From Mycolicibacterium madagascariense (GTDB lineage: Bacteria > Actinomycetota > Actinomycetes > Mycobacteriales > Mycobacteriaceae): 64,000 nucleotides of DNA. Location: NCBI RefSeq assembly GCF_010729665.1, contig NZ_AP022610.1:2914001-2978000 (forward strand), given 5' to 3'. The notes under the pieces were generated by a model. The model was not told where the DNA came from. It worked only from the letters and a program-made list of their open reading frames with translations, and ran no database searches. Shown piece by piece: positions 1 through 9,370 of the stretch (position 1 is its first letter; each line of letters opens with the position of its first letter). The position numbers and the translations under genes are program-made.

Positions 1-771
1 CTGGAGCGCGACGACCTCGACCCCGGCGCTACGGGGTCGGTGCAGGGGGAGCAGACCCACCCCGTACCCGGCCGCGATCAGGTCCTCGACCAACTCCAGG
101 CTGTCGATCTGGTGGGCGATGCGGGGCTGAAAGCCGTTGAGCGCACCCAGTGTTCGCACGGCACGTTCGTCGGCGGTGTTGCGCGAGTTGACGATCCAGT
201 CATGCCCGGCGTACCTCGAGACGTCGGCGGGCCCGTCGGAGTCGGCGGCGGGGACGCCGAGCCCCCACGGGGTCGACCACAGCGGCGTGGCCTCCAGGAC
301 CGGGCCGGGACTCGCCGGAGCCAAGTTGTAGTCGTAGGCCAGCACGAGATCCAGATCGTCGTCGGCGAGCAGCGCGAAGGCCTCGATCGGTTCGTACTCG
401 CTGACGATGACGCGCACGGCCGGGTGAGTCCGGGCCAACTCCGCCAGTATCGGGAGCAGCGACACGCGAATGCCCGTCGAAAACCCGCCCACCCGAAGCG
501 TGCCCGCGGGTTCGGCCTCGGGGTCGAGGTCGAGACGCGCGGTGTCCACCGCCGCCAGGATCGTCACCGCGTGATCGGCCAGCCGGCGACCCGCCGGAGT
601 CAACCGCACCCGTCTGCCCTGCGGCTCGATCAGGTCGACGCCGACGTCCTTCGCCAGCGCGGCGATCTGCTGGGACACCGTCGAGGTGGTCAGGTGGTGC
701 GCTTCGGCGACCGCTCGCATCGAGCCGAGACGCGACAGCGCGAGCAGCAGCAGGAGTCGGCGGGTGTCCAC
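1..771 (-). CDS. LysR-family transcriptional regulator (3' end outside window)
   Basis: This is a DNA-binding regulator of the LysR type. The N-terminal winged helix-turn-helix (about residues 1-60) contains the typical stretch SMRAVAEAHHLTTSTVSQQI, followed by GRRVRLTPAGRRLADHA. An effector-binding domain then begins around residue 85 (AGTLRVGGFSTG) and runs to the window edge, so the C-terminus is missing and only 257 codons are visible. The GTG at 769-771 was chosen because it gives the usual start, a few residues before the HTH (VDTRRLLLLLALSRLGS); an overlapping ATG lies in the wrong frame. The gene is divergent from the large kinase at 928, with a short shared intergenic region. The ligand cannot be inferred. 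Confidence 0.85.
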   Translation of the reverse strand, partial: MDTRRLLLLLALSRLGSMRAVAEAHHLTTSTVSQQIAALAKDVGVDLIEPQGRRVRLTPAGRRLADHAVTILAAVDTARLDLDPEAEPAGTLRVGGFSTGIRVSLLPILAELARTHPAVRVIVSEYEPIEAFALLADDDLDLVLAYDYNLAPASPGPVLEATPLWSTPWGLGVPAADSDGPADVSRYAGHDWIVNSRNTADERAVRTLGALNGFQPRIAHQIDSLELVEDLIAAGYGVGLLPLHRPRSAGVEVVALQ

Positions 772-927
772 GCACGCATTGTCGTCGGGGTACCCCGCGG
801 GGCCCGCCTGGGGTCGGTCTCGGTCAAGGGCGGTGTCGAGGGGGCATGATCGGGGTACCTTCGCTGGTGGCGAGGGGGGCGGTCTCCCCGGTCGCCGGGA
901 CGTCGTCGTACGAGAGGGCTGGATTGC

Positions 928-3900
928 GTGAGCGCTGGGCGGCACGAGTCCCACGACGGCGTCTTCGACGCTGATCCCCAGATCGGCGGGGATCTGGCCC
1001 AGGTCGATTGGGCGGCAACGCCGCTCGGCAATCCGGACCAGTGGCCGCAGAGCCTGCAGACCGCGGTCAGCATCCTGCTGTCGACGCGGTTCTCGATGTG
1101 GATGGCGTGGGGGCCCGAGCTCACCTTCTTCTGCAATGCGGCGTATCGCCGGGACACGCTGGCGGCGAAGTATCCGTGGGCGCTGGGCCGGCCGGCGAGC
1201 GAGGTGTGGGCCGAGATCTGGGACGACATCGGACCGCGGATCGATCGCGTGCTGTCCACCGGCCAGGCGACGTGGGACGAAGCGCTGCTGCTGTTCTTGG
1301 AGCGGTCCGGGTATTCCGAGGAGTCCTATCACACGTTCTCCTACAGCCCGCTGCGCGACGACGACGGCACGGTCGTCGGAATCCTCTGTGTCGTAAGCGA
1401 AGACACCGAGCGGGTGATCAGCGGTCGACGCATGACGACGCTGCGCGAACTGGGCTCCGACCCCAGCGTGCGCCCCTCGGAGGCAGAGATGCTGGACTCC
1501 GCGGCGCGCCAACTCGAGCACAACCTGAACGACCTGCCGTTCACCCTGACCTACCTGTTCGACGACGACGGGTCCGCGCGGCTGGTGGCCACCAGCGGCA
1601 TCACCGCCGGGCACCCCGTGGCGCCGGCCGAGTTGCCCGCGGACGCGCCCGGCGTATGGCCGCACGAGGCATCGAGACGTGGCGACGCGGTGCTCGTCGA
1701 GCTGACGGGTGACCCCTACGCCGACCTGCCGACCGGCGCCTGGCCGGCACCGCCGACCCACGCGCTGGTGGTGCCGCTGCAACAGCAGGGCGCCGCTCCG
1801 CTGGGTTTCCTGGTCGCCGCGCTCAACCGCTACCGGCCCCTCGACGACGGCTACCGCGGGTTCGTCGAACTGATCGCCGCGCACGTCGCCGCCGAGGTGG
1901 GCAGCGCGCGCAGCTACCGGGCCGAACAGCGCCGCGCCGAGGATCTCGCCGAGCTGGACCGCGCCAAGACCACCTTCTTCTCCAACATCAGCCACGAATT
2001 CCGCACGCCACTGACCCTGATCCTCGGCCCGGTGGCGGATCTGCGGGCGCGCGCCGGGGGCATCGACGACGCGGCCCGCCACGAGCTGGACGTCGTCCAT
2101 CGCAACGGCCTGCGGCTGGCGAAACTGGTCAATACGCTCCTGGACTTCTCCCGCATCGAGGCGGGCCGCATGCAGGCCCGGTACGAACCGGTCGATCTCG
2201 CGGCCGTGACGGCCGAACTCGCCAGCGTCTTCCGCTCGGCCGTCGACCGGGCCGGCCTGGACCTCGTGGTCGACGCCGAACCGCTGGAGAACCCCGTCTA
2301 CGTCGACCGCGACATGTGGGAGAAGGTCGTCCTCAACCTCCTGTCGAACGCTCTGAAGTTCACGTTCGACGGCGCCATCACGGTGCGGGTGACGAGCGAG
2401 GGAGGCGAGGCCGTCGTCACGGTGGCCGACACCGGCATCGGCGTCGCCCCCGACGAGATGCCCCGGCTGTTCGAGCGCTTCCACCGCATCGAGACCGCGC
2501 GCGCCCGGTCCAACGAGGGCAGCGGGATCGGTCTGGCGTTGGTCAAGGAGCTCGTCGAACTGCACGGCGGCACCATCAGCGCCACCAGCACGCCGGGTGC
2601 GGGCACGACCTTCGACATCCGCCTGCCGTTCGGCTCTGCCCACCTTCGACCGGAGAACCTGGCGGAGGGGCCGACCCGCACCGGCTCCGCGACGGCCGAC
2701 CCGTACGTCCAGGAGGCGCTGCGATGGCTGCCGTCCGAGGGGCCGACCACCGACGAATCGATCTCCGGGTCGACCGACGTCGGCAGCGTGGCCGCACCCG
2801 CGCCCGTCTCGGGACCACGGGCCCGCGTGCTGGTCGCCGACGACAACACCGACATGCGCGAGTACCTGGTCCGACTGCTGGAGGCGTCGGGGTACGACGT
2901 CGAGGCCGTCGGCGACGGGCAGCAGGCCCTGGAGGGAGTGCGGGCGCACCTGCCCGACCTGGTCGTCAGCGACGTGATGATGCCCCGGCTCGACGGCCTC
3001 GAGCTCGTCGCCAGGCTGCGCGCCGATCCGCGCACCGCGGTGGTGCCCGTCCTGCTGCTGTCGGCGCGAGCCGGGCAGGAGGCCTCCATCGAGGGGCTGC
3101 ACGCCGGTGCCGACGACTACCTGGTCAAGCCGTTCGCCGCGGCCGAGTTGCTCGCCCGCGTCCGCGCCAACGTCGAACTGTCGCGGTTGCGCAACCACCA
3201 CGCCCGCTGGCGCACCGCGCTCATCGACTCCCTGCAGGAGGCGTTCTTCGTCTGCGACGACCGGGGCGCGGTCATCGAGACCAATGCGGCGTTCGCCGAC
3301 GTGCTCGGCTACGGGGCCGACGGGTTGCCCTACGAGCCGCCCCACCCCTGGTTCCCCGACGCGGAGTCCGACCCCGAGGCCTACGAGCAGGTCGCCGAGT
3401 CCTTCGCCGGCCTGCTCGATCAAGAGCAGGGGACGTTCACCGTTCCCGTCACCCACCGCGACGGGCACCGGCTCTGGGTCACCTTCACCTTCAACCACGC
3501 CGAGGACCCCGACACCGGGCGTCGCGTCATGGTGGGCACCTTCAGGGACGTCACCGCCGAGCACTACGTCGTACAGCGTCAGACGGCGTTGGCGGCGTTG
3601 AATCAGGTTCTGGCCCAAGCAGATACCGTGGACGAGGCGGTGCTGTCGGCGGCCGGGCGGCTGCACGAGCTGTGGCGGACCGACCGGGTCCTGGCCGTCA
3701 CGTTCCCGATGGCCGGGGCGCCGACACCCATGGGTTCCGACGCCCCGCGGGTGGTCGGCGTCGGGACGGGCGCACCACAGTGGACGGAGTTGCCACCGCA
3801 GACGCGATCCGCGATCGAGACGTTGCGCGACGGCGACCTGCTCGTAGTGGACGCCTCCGCCCCGGGTTCCGCCGGGATCGCGCTGCAACATCCACACGGC

Positions 3901-5106
3901 GTGCTGGTGCTCAGGGTGGACTTGTCCGAACGACGACACTTCACCGCCGAGGATCAGACTCTGCTGGTGATGCTGGCGGGTCGGCTCGGGCAGGGTCTGC
4001 ACCGCGTCCAGCAGCTCGACCAGCAGCGCGAGACGGCGCTGGCGCTGCAGCATGCCATCCTCGGGCCTGCGGACCTGCCCGCCGGATTCGCGGTGCGCTA
4101 CGCGCCCGCGTCCAGTCCGCTGCAGGTCGGCGGTGACTGGTACGACGTCGTCGAGCTCGACGACGGCCGCATCGCGCTCATCGTCGGGGACTGCGTGGGA
4201 CACGGCCTGGCCGCGGCGACGGTGATGGGCCAACTGCGCAGCGCCTGCCGGGCACTGCTGCTCGAACAACCCAGTCCCAGTGCCGCGCTCGCCGCGCTGG
4301 ACCGGTTCGCCGCACGGCTACCCGGCGCGGTGTGCACGACGGCCTTCTGCGCGGTGCTCGACACCGGTACCGGCGAGCTGACGTACTCCAGCGCCGGTCA
4401 CCCACCGCCGGTCCTCGTCCACGGCGACCGCACGGCGACGACCCTCGAAGACGGCCGGGCGATCCCACTGGGCTTGCGGCCCAATCGGTTTCGGCCGGAA
4501 TCCCAGACCGTCCTGCCGCCGCGCGCCACGCTGCTGCTCTACACCGACGGCCTGGTGGAGCGCCGCAGGCAACCACTGGACTTCGGCATCGCGCGGGCCA
4601 CCGATCTGGTGCGCGAGGGCAGCGCGCTCGACCTCGACGAGTTGGCCAGCGACATCCTGTCGCGGCTGACCCCGGAGGGCGGGTATCAGGACGACGTCGC
4701 GCTGCTGCTGTACCGCCAGCCGACGCCATTGCACCTCGACTTTCCCGCCAGTGTCGACGAGCTCGCCGGCACCCGCACGGCGCTGCGCACGTGGTTGACG
4801 CGGGCCGACATGAAGGCCGATCAGGTGCAGGACGTCCTGATCGCCACGGGGGAGGCGGTCGCCAACGCCATCGAGCACGGACACCGCAACTCGCCGGGAG
4901 GCACCGTCACCCTGCGGGCCACCGCGCTCGCCGACCGCGTGCTCGTCACCGTGGTGGACACCGGTGTCTGGAAGACGCCTCGCCCAGACGTCGACATCAC
5001 CCGCGGTCGCGGTGTCACACTGATGAAGGCCCTCATGCAGGACGTGTCCATCGTTCCCGACGCGAACGGCACCACCGTTCACATGTACTCCAGGATCGCG
5101 CCATGA
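928..5106 (+). CDS. Multidomain hybrid histidine kinase / receiver / SpoIIE-type phosphatase / anti-sigma-like kinase
   Basis: This 1392-residue cytosolic signalling protein has no obvious membrane segments. Visible order: PAS-like sensor (about 45-165), GAF-like region (about 190-330), HisKA with SNISHEFRTP (phospho-acceptor His356), HATPase_c (about 465-575, NLLSNALKF and DTGIGV boxes), receiver (about 632-750, DDN near 638, phospho-acceptor Asp682 in SDVMMPRLDG, Lys in LVKPF), second PAS (about 765-890), GAF-like region (about 895-1040), SpoIIE/PP2C phosphatase (about 1045-1245, GGDWYD and GDCVGHG metal-binding motifs), and a C-terminal RsbW-like HATPase (about 1265-1390, EAVANAIEHGH). It starts at GTG 928. 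Its stop overlaps the start of the STAS gene (ATGA), so the two are translationally coupled. The family relation is to RsbU/Rv1364c-like partner-switch regulators. The target sigma factor is unknown. Confidence 0.93.
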   Translation: MSAGRHESHDGVFDADPQIGGDLAQVDWAATPLGNPDQWPQSLQTAVSILLSTRFSMWMAWGPELTFFCNAAYRRDTLAAKYPWALGRPASEVWAEIWDDIGPRIDRVLSTGQATWDEALLLFLERSGYSEESYHTFSYSPLRDDDGTVVGILCVVSEDTERVISGRRMTTLRELGSDPSVRPSEAEMLDSAARQLEHNLNDLPFTLTYLFDDDGSARLVATSGITAGHPVAPAELPADAPGVWPHEASRRGDAVLVELTGDPYADLPTGAWPAPPTHALVVPLQQQGAAPLGFLVAALNRYRPLDDGYRGFVELIAAHVAAEVGSARSYRAEQRRAEDLAELDRAKTTFFSNISHEFRTPLTLILGPVADLRARAGGIDDAARHELDVVHRNGLRLAKLVNTLLDFSRIEAGRMQARYEPVDLAAVTAELASVFRSAVDRAGLDLVVDAEPLENPVYVDRDMWEKVVLNLLSNALKFTFDGAITVRVTSEGGEAVVTVADTGIGVAPDEMPRLFERFHRIETARARSNEGSGIGLALVKELVELHGGTISATSTPGAGTTFDIRLPFGSAHLRPENLAEGPTRTGSATADPYVQEALRWLPSEGPTTDESISGSTDVGSVAAPAPVSGPRARVLVADDNTDMREYLVRLLEASGYDVEAVGDGQQALEGVRAHLPDLVVSDVMMPRLDGLELVARLRADPRTAVVPVLLLSARAGQEASIEGLHAGADDYLVKPFAAAELLARVRANVELSRLRNHHARWRTALIDSLQEAFFVCDDRGAVIETNAAFADVLGYGADGLPYEPPHPWFPDAESDPEAYEQVAESFAGLLDQEQGTFTVPVTHRDGHRLWVTFTFNHAEDPDTGRRVMVGTFRDVTAEHYVVQRQTALAALNQVLAQADTVDEAVLSAAGRLHELWRTDRVLAVTFPMAGAPTPMGSDAPRVVGVGTGAPQWTELPPQTRSAIETLRDGDLLVVDASAPGSAGIALQHPHGVLVLRVDLSERRHFTAEDQTLLVMLAGRLGQGLHRVQQLDQQRETALALQHAILGPADLPAGFAVRYAPASSPLQVGGDWYDVVELDDGRIALIVGDCVGHGLAAATVMGQLRSACRALLLEQPSPSAALAALDRFAARLPGAVCTTAFCAVLDTGTGELTYSSAGHPPPVLVHGDRTATTLEDGRAIPLGLRPNRFRPESQTVLPPRATLLLYTDGLVERRRQPLDFGIARATDLVREGSALDLDELASDILSRLTPEGGYQDDVALLLYRQPTPLHLDFPASVDELAGTRTALRTWLTRADMKADQVQDVLIATGEAVANAIEHGHRNSPGGTVTLRATALADRVLVTVVDTGVWKTPRPDVDITRGRGVTLMKALMQDVSIVPDANGTTVHMYSRIAP

Positions 5107-5423
5107 CGACACCGTTGACCATCGACGTCAACCGCCGAGACGGTGGGACCGTGGCCGTCGTCGCCACCGGCGAGATCGACCTGAGCAACGTCCATACCTT
5201 CGCCAGCGCACTCGACGACGCCATCGCCGGAAGCAGCGGCGCGCAGGTGACCGTCGACCTCAGTGCCGTCGACTACCTGGACAGCGGGGGCATCAACGTG
5301 CTGTTCGACAAGGCCGATCACATCCGGCTCATCGTCAAGCCGCTGCTGATTCCGGTGCTGACGATCAGCGGTCTCACCGAGCTGGCCACGGTGGAAGCCG
5401 CCGAAGGCCGTCGCAACGGGTGA
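5103..5423 (+). CDS. STAS-domain anti-sigma factor antagonist
   Basis: This 106-residue single STAS domain protein has the characteristic strand-helix pattern (VAVVATGEIDLSNVHTF, then VTVDLSAVDYLDSGGINVLF). Family members bind anti-sigma kinases and are switched by serine phosphorylation. The motif here reads DSGG where DSSG or DSAG is more usual, so one serine of the motif is kept. ATG 5103 overlaps the TGA of the upstream kinase by the ATGA arrangement. The natural partners are therefore the C-terminal HATPase (kinase) and SpoIIE (phosphatase) domains of that protein. A separate sigma factor is not encoded nearby. Confidence 0.9.
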   Translation: MTTPLTIDVNRRDGGTVAVVATGEIDLSNVHTFASALDDAIAGSSGAQVTVDLSAVDYLDSGGINVLFDKADHIRLIVKPLLIPVLTISGLTELATVEAAEGRRNG

Positions 5424-5440
5424 ACCCGGCCGGAGCCTGA

Positions 5441-5461
5441 CCGTTCACGAATCGTGAACGG
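5441..5461. promoter_or_regulatory. Perfect palindrome upstream of EamA transporter (candidate operator)
   Basis: CCGTTCACGA and TCGTGAACGG form a perfect 10-bp inverted repeat around one central base. It lies 18 bp after the STAS stop and ahead of the transporter start at 5517. Partial half-sites (CCGAACGG at about 5487, ACCGTTCAC at 5519) follow. The symmetry is typical of a dimeric repressor site; the protein that binds it is not identifiable here. A stem-loop role is also possible. Confidence 0.5.
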
Positions 5462-5516
5462 TATGTCCGCGAATATCACGTGGACCCGAACGGTCGTCAT
5501 CGCCTTCAATACCGGC

Positions 5517-6380
5517 ATGACCGTTCACCACGCGCGCACCGGCGTCCTCATGGCCCTGGGGTCGATGACCTGCGTGCAGGTGGGCCTGGTCGTGGCGATC
5601 GGCCTGATCGATCGCATCGGCGTGGAGGGCGCCGCCTGGCTGCGGCTGACCTGGGCCGGCGTGTTGCTCGTGATCGTGGTGCGCCCCCGTCGATCGGCGT
5701 TCACCAAGACCACCCTGCTGACCTGCGTCGTCCTCGGCGTCGTCACCGCAACCGTCACGCTGTCGTTCATGGCGGCCATCGGCCGGATTCCCCTCGGCAC
5801 GGCGAGCGCGCTGGAGTTCCTCGGGCCCCTCGGCGTCGCGGTCTGCCGCGGTGAGGGCAGGCACCGCCTGGCCTGGCCGGGCGTCGCAGCCCTCGGCGTT
5901 CTGCTGCTCACCCGGCCGTGGGAGGGTGCCATCGACCCGGTCGGCGTCGCGTGTGCCCTGGCCGCCGCGGTGTGCTGGGCGGCGTACATCCTGTTGACCC
6001 AGCGGGTCGGCGACGGCGTCGAGGGGGTCAACGGGCTGGCCGTGTCGATGGGGGTCGCGGCCGTGGTCTCGACGGTGGCCGTGGGGCACTGGGTGATACC
6101 GCGCATCACACCGGAGATCCTGCTCGTCGGGGTGGGCCTGGCCATCCTGCTTCCCGTCGTCCCCTTCACCCTGGAGCTGCTTGCTCTGCGCAGGCTGACG
6201 ACCGCGTCCTTCGGAACGCTGATGAGCCTCGAGCCCGCCCTCGCGATGCTCGTCGGATACGTGATGCTGGCGCAGCGCCCCGGTCCGACCGGGCTGGTCG
6301 GCATCTGCCTCGTCGTCGTCGCGGGGATCGGCGCCGCGCGCACCGGCACCCGGACGCCGGCTCTCGTCGCGGTTAACTGA
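5517..6380 (+). CDS. EamA/DMT-family transporter (RhtA-like)
   Basis: This is an integral membrane protein of about 287 residues with roughly ten hydrophobic segments, arranged as two EamA repeats. Examples are [18 protein letters not shown] and [12 protein letters not shown] in the first, and [52 protein letters not shown] segments in the second. The closest-looking group is the RhtA-type amino-acid/metabolite exporters; the substrate is unknown. The reading frame is open from a GTG at 5454 and an ATG at 5463, but both lie in or next to the palindrome at 5441-5461. ATG 5517 gives the usual family length and places the membrane domain right at the N-terminus, so it was preferred. No strong ribosome-binding site marks any of the three. 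Confidence 0.8.
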   Translation: MTVHHARTGVLMALGSMTCVQVGLVVAIGLIDRIGVEGAAWLRLTWAGVLLVIVVRPRRSAFTKTTLLTCVVLGVVTATVTLSFMAAIGRIPLGTASALEFLGPLGVAVCRGEGRHRLAWPGVAALGVLLLTRPWEGAIDPVGVACALAAAVCWAAYILLTQRVGDGVEGVNGLAVSMGVAAVVSTVAVGHWVIPRITPEILLVGVGLAILLPVVPFTLELLALRRLTTASFGTLMSLEPALAMLVGYVMLAQRPGPTGLVGICLVVVAGIGAARTGTRTPALVAVN

Positions 6381-6784
6381 CCGCCCGGCGTGTCGCGTAT
6401 CGAGCTACCGACCGCCTCGCGGGCAGCTACGAAAATGCCGTTCCCGAAACATCATTCGGAATGAGTCCGGCAAACGATGATCATCGACGGTGATCCCACC
6501 CGGCGGCGCGACCACACGGCCGCTGAGGCGGCGCTGACGAGACTCGGGCCTGCATAAAGAGGTTCGATGCTGCGCTAGGCCGCGTGCGCTGCCACCGCCC
6601 GTCGGCACCGTTGCCGGCCATGCCGCCCGCCGAGATGGCGCTGCGGGCTCCGCAAAGAAACCTACCAGCCAGTCGCAAATAATTTGCTATGCGTCAAAAT
6701 GGCGACACAATTTCCTGGTTAGACATTGTTTATACCAAAGGTATTATATTGCTTAGAGAGCTCGGACAGCCATGAAAGGGAGCC
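6381..6784. other. 404-bp intergenic region with AT-rich promoter-like segment
   Basis: No convincing gene is seen here. The right half (about 6670-6760) is strikingly AT-rich for this genome. It holds the perfect palindrome GCAAAT-A-ATTTGC (6675-6687) and a TATTAT/TATATT stretch at about 6741-6752 that could be a -10 element for the gene at 6785. Confidence 0.5.
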
Positions 6785-7534
6785 ATGACGACCGTCGAAC
6801 TCACGACCCTCACCCCCACCCGACTCGGAGGAGTCATCTCCTGGTGGGATCCGCTAGGGGAGTGCGCGATGACCATTGCCGACCCCCACACCGCACCGGA
6901 GTTGTTCGCCGAGTACCACACCGGTGCGGTCAAGAGTTACGCCCGGTTCGGAGTCGGGGACGCCCTCGACGCAGACGTGGCCCGGTGCGCTGACGACACC
7001 ACGCTGTTCTGGGCGCTGACCGACGTCGACGGTCGCGTGATCGGCGGAGTCAGGGCCAAGGGCCCGCTGCGGTCACCCGAGGAGTCGCACGCCGTGGTCG
7101 AGTGGCACGGCAGGCCGGGCGAGGACGCCGTGCACGCCATGATCTCCGAACGCATCCCGTTCGGCATCCTCGAGATGAAGGCGGCCTGGCTGTCCAGCCG
7201 CGGTTCGCGCAACGAGAACAGGGCGAAGATGATCGCGCGCAGCGGCTTTCACGCCATGGAACTGCTGGGCATCGAGTTCTGCATGGCGACGTCGGCAGCG
7301 CACATCCTCGAGCAGTGGCGGTCCTCCGGCGGGGTGGTCGCCCCCATCCCCGCGACGCCGTACCCCGACGAGCGGTATCAGACCAAGATGATGTGGTGGG
7401 ACCGGCACACGTTCACCGACCACGGCGAGCCCGCACAGATCGAGGCCATCGAAACCGAAATGGCAAGAGCCGCACGCACGTTGGCGAGCTTCGGCCTCGA
7501 CGACGACGAGGACCGGGACGCCACTGCTGCTTGA
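6785..7534 (+). CDS. Conserved protein of unknown function, possibly GNAT-like
   Basis: This is a soluble protein of 249 residues that I cannot assign with certainty. Segments such as LFWALTDVDGRVIGGVRAKG, KMIARSGFHAMELLGIEFCM and PIPATPYPDERYQTKMMWW are reminiscent of the core strands and final strands of acetyltransferase-like folds, so a GNAT-type acyltransferase is a tentative suggestion only. It starts at ATG 6785, preceded by AAAGGGAG. A long AT-rich leader suggests its own regulated promoter. It is convergent with the GGDEF gene that ends at 7565. Confidence 0.7.
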   Translation: MTTVELTTLTPTRLGGVISWWDPLGECAMTIADPHTAPELFAEYHTGAVKSYARFGVGDALDADVARCADDTTLFWALTDVDGRVIGGVRAKGPLRSPEESHAVVEWHGRPGEDAVHAMISERIPFGILEMKAAWLSSRGSRNENRAKMIARSGFHAMELLGIEFCMATSAAHILEQWRSSGGVVAPIPATPYPDERYQTKMMWWDRHTFTDHGEPAQIEAIETEMARAARTLASFGLDDDEDRDATAA

Positions 7535-7564
7535 GAGCGCTGCGAGCTGACCTCACGCCATGCG

Positions 7565-9202
7565 TCAGGGCTTGGCCGACTGCACCACCGTGCGCCGCCC
7601 GGTGGCCTTCGCCGCGTACATGGCGCGGTCGGCCTCGCGCAGCAGGGTGGCGGCGTCCCGCTCGTCGTCGGGTCTGACCTCGACCGCACCCACGCTGGCG
7701 CCGATCTTCACCGAACCCCCTGCCACGGCGATGGGTTCGACGAACACCCTGGCGATGCGCTGGGTCAGATCATGACGTTCGGCGTGCCGGGCCGACCCCA
7801 CCAACAGCACCACGAATTCGTCGCCGGCGAGTCGACACACCACGTCGTCTCGGCGCACGGCAGCCCGAATGCGTTGGGCGGCAGCGGTGATGACGGCATC
7901 GCCCGCGTCGTGGCCGAGGGAGTCGTTGACGCTCTTGAGGTCGTCGAGGTCGATGAAGAACAACGCGGCCAGGCTCCCCTCGGCCCGCAGCCGCTTGGCC
8001 GTCGCCACCAGGTGCGCGCGGTTGGGCAGCCCGGTCAGCGAGTCGTGCGTCGCCTCGTGGACCAGCCGTTCGGCGGCCGACCGGGTCGCGGTGATGTCCC
8101 TGAAGCACACCAGCACGGCCGAGCGCTCACCCTCGTCCGGGTTGAGCCGGCGGGCGTTCACCGACAGCCAGCGGCCCGTGCCGTCCGTGCGTTCGCGTGC
8201 GAACATCTCGCCCTCGTAGGGCGCCCCGGTCTCGAGAGTGTGCAGGACCGGTCGCGCCCCGGGTTCGAGCGGGTGGCCTGCATCGTCGTACACGACGGTG
8301 TCGCGCAGGCTCATCCAGCGGCCGACCAGGTCGCCGTAACCCGCTGCACCATCGGGCAAGGGGCCGAGCATCCGCTCCGCCTCCGGGTTCGTCGACAGGA
8401 TTCGACCCGTGTGGCTGAGCACCAGCACCGCCTCGTCGAGCGTGGCGACCACCGCCTCGAAATGCCGTTCGGCCCGCCGCAGGGCGGTCTGATCCGAGCA
8501 CAGCAGCACGAACCCGTCGTCCATGGAGGCGGCCGAGACGCGGATGGCCAGGGCCTCCCCGCGGGGCGTGTAGTGCGTCGCGCTGACGGTGCCCCCCGCG
8601 GCGATGATCTTGCGCGGGTCCAATTCGGCGCCGACGGCCTCGCTGACCGGTTGGTGCAGGACGCGCTCCGCGGCGCGGCCGTAGATGCATTCGGCCGCCG
8701 GGTTCCAACTGGTGACCACGCCGGTGGCGGTGGTAGCGATGATCGCGTCGCTGACGTGGTCGACCAGCGCGGCCTGGTACCGCACGGCCGACTGGGCGGC
8801 CTTCTGCGCGGTCAGGTCGCGAAAGATCACCTGGAAGGCGGGCACGTCGTTCCAAGTGCTCAGCACGGACACGGCCTCGACGTCGAGCGTGGTGGCGTCG
8901 AAGCGCAGCATGACGGCCTCCGACGGCTCGGACACGTCGCCCGGCTCCCGGAGCGCGGAGATGCGGTTGAGCATGGGCGGCACGGAATCCGCATGGACGA
9001 ACTGCGTGATCATCTGTCCGACCAGCTGCTCGGCGGACGTGGCGCGCATCCACCGAACGGCAGCGGCGTTGACGTAGACGACGCGACCCATCTGATGCAC
9101 GCAGATCGCGTCGGGGCTGTGCTCCAGCAGTTTGCGGTAGCGCTGATCCGGGGTTTCGACGGGCGCGGACGCGTGGTCACCGTCGTCTCGAGCTGTCGTC
9201 AC
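7565..9202 (-). CDS. PAS-PAS-PAS-GGDEF diguanylate cyclase-like protein
   Basis: This predicted c-di-GMP synthase has 545 residues. Three PAS sensor domains (about 20-130, 140-245, 252-375) precede a GGDEF domain (about 380-540) that begins ATHDSLTGLPNR. The signature is AGDEF (near residue 459) instead of GGDEF. An RxxD inhibitory-site motif (RRDD) lies five residues before it, as in product-inhibited cyclases. The conserved substrate loop FFIDLDDLKSVNDSLGHDAGD is intact, so activity is plausible. The frame is open upstream to 9295, but GTG 9202 gives a sensible N-terminus and follows a G-rich stretch; the extra 31 residues look non-coding. There are no membrane segments, so it probably senses a cytosolic cue. 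Confidence 0.88.
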   Translation of the reverse strand: MTTARDDGDHASAPVETPDQRYRKLLEHSPDAICVHQMGRVVYVNAAAVRWMRATSAEQLVGQMITQFVHADSVPPMLNRISALREPGDVSEPSEAVMLRFDATTLDVEAVSVLSTWNDVPAFQVIFRDLTAQKAAQSAVRYQAALVDHVSDAIIATTATGVVTSWNPAAECIYGRAAERVLHQPVSEAVGAELDPRKIIAAGGTVSATHYTPRGEALAIRVSAASMDDGFVLLCSDQTALRRAERHFEAVVATLDEAVLVLSHTGRILSTNPEAERMLGPLPDGAAGYGDLVGRWMSLRDTVVYDDAGHPLEPGARPVLHTLETGAPYEGEMFARERTDGTGRWLSVNARRLNPDEGERSAVLVCFRDITATRSAAERLVHEATHDSLTGLPNRAHLVATAKRLRAEGSLAALFFIDLDDLKSVNDSLGHDAGDAVITAAAQRIRAAVRRDDVVCRLAGDEFVVLLVGSARHAERHDLTQRIARVFVEPIAVAGGSVKIGASVGAVEVRPDDERDAATLLREADRAMYAAKATGRRTVVQSAKP

Positions 9203-9370
9203 ACCACATCCCACCGCATTCGTCCTGCCCCGGGTCACGTTAACACCGGCGCTGGCGAAGAACAGGTGGGACCGGTGATTAGTCCAACTGGTCAATACCC
9301 GTCGCCAAGCGGTTAATCAGTGGTAGCGACGTCCGCCTTGGACGCGCTCACGTCGAAGGGAGACTCGAGC

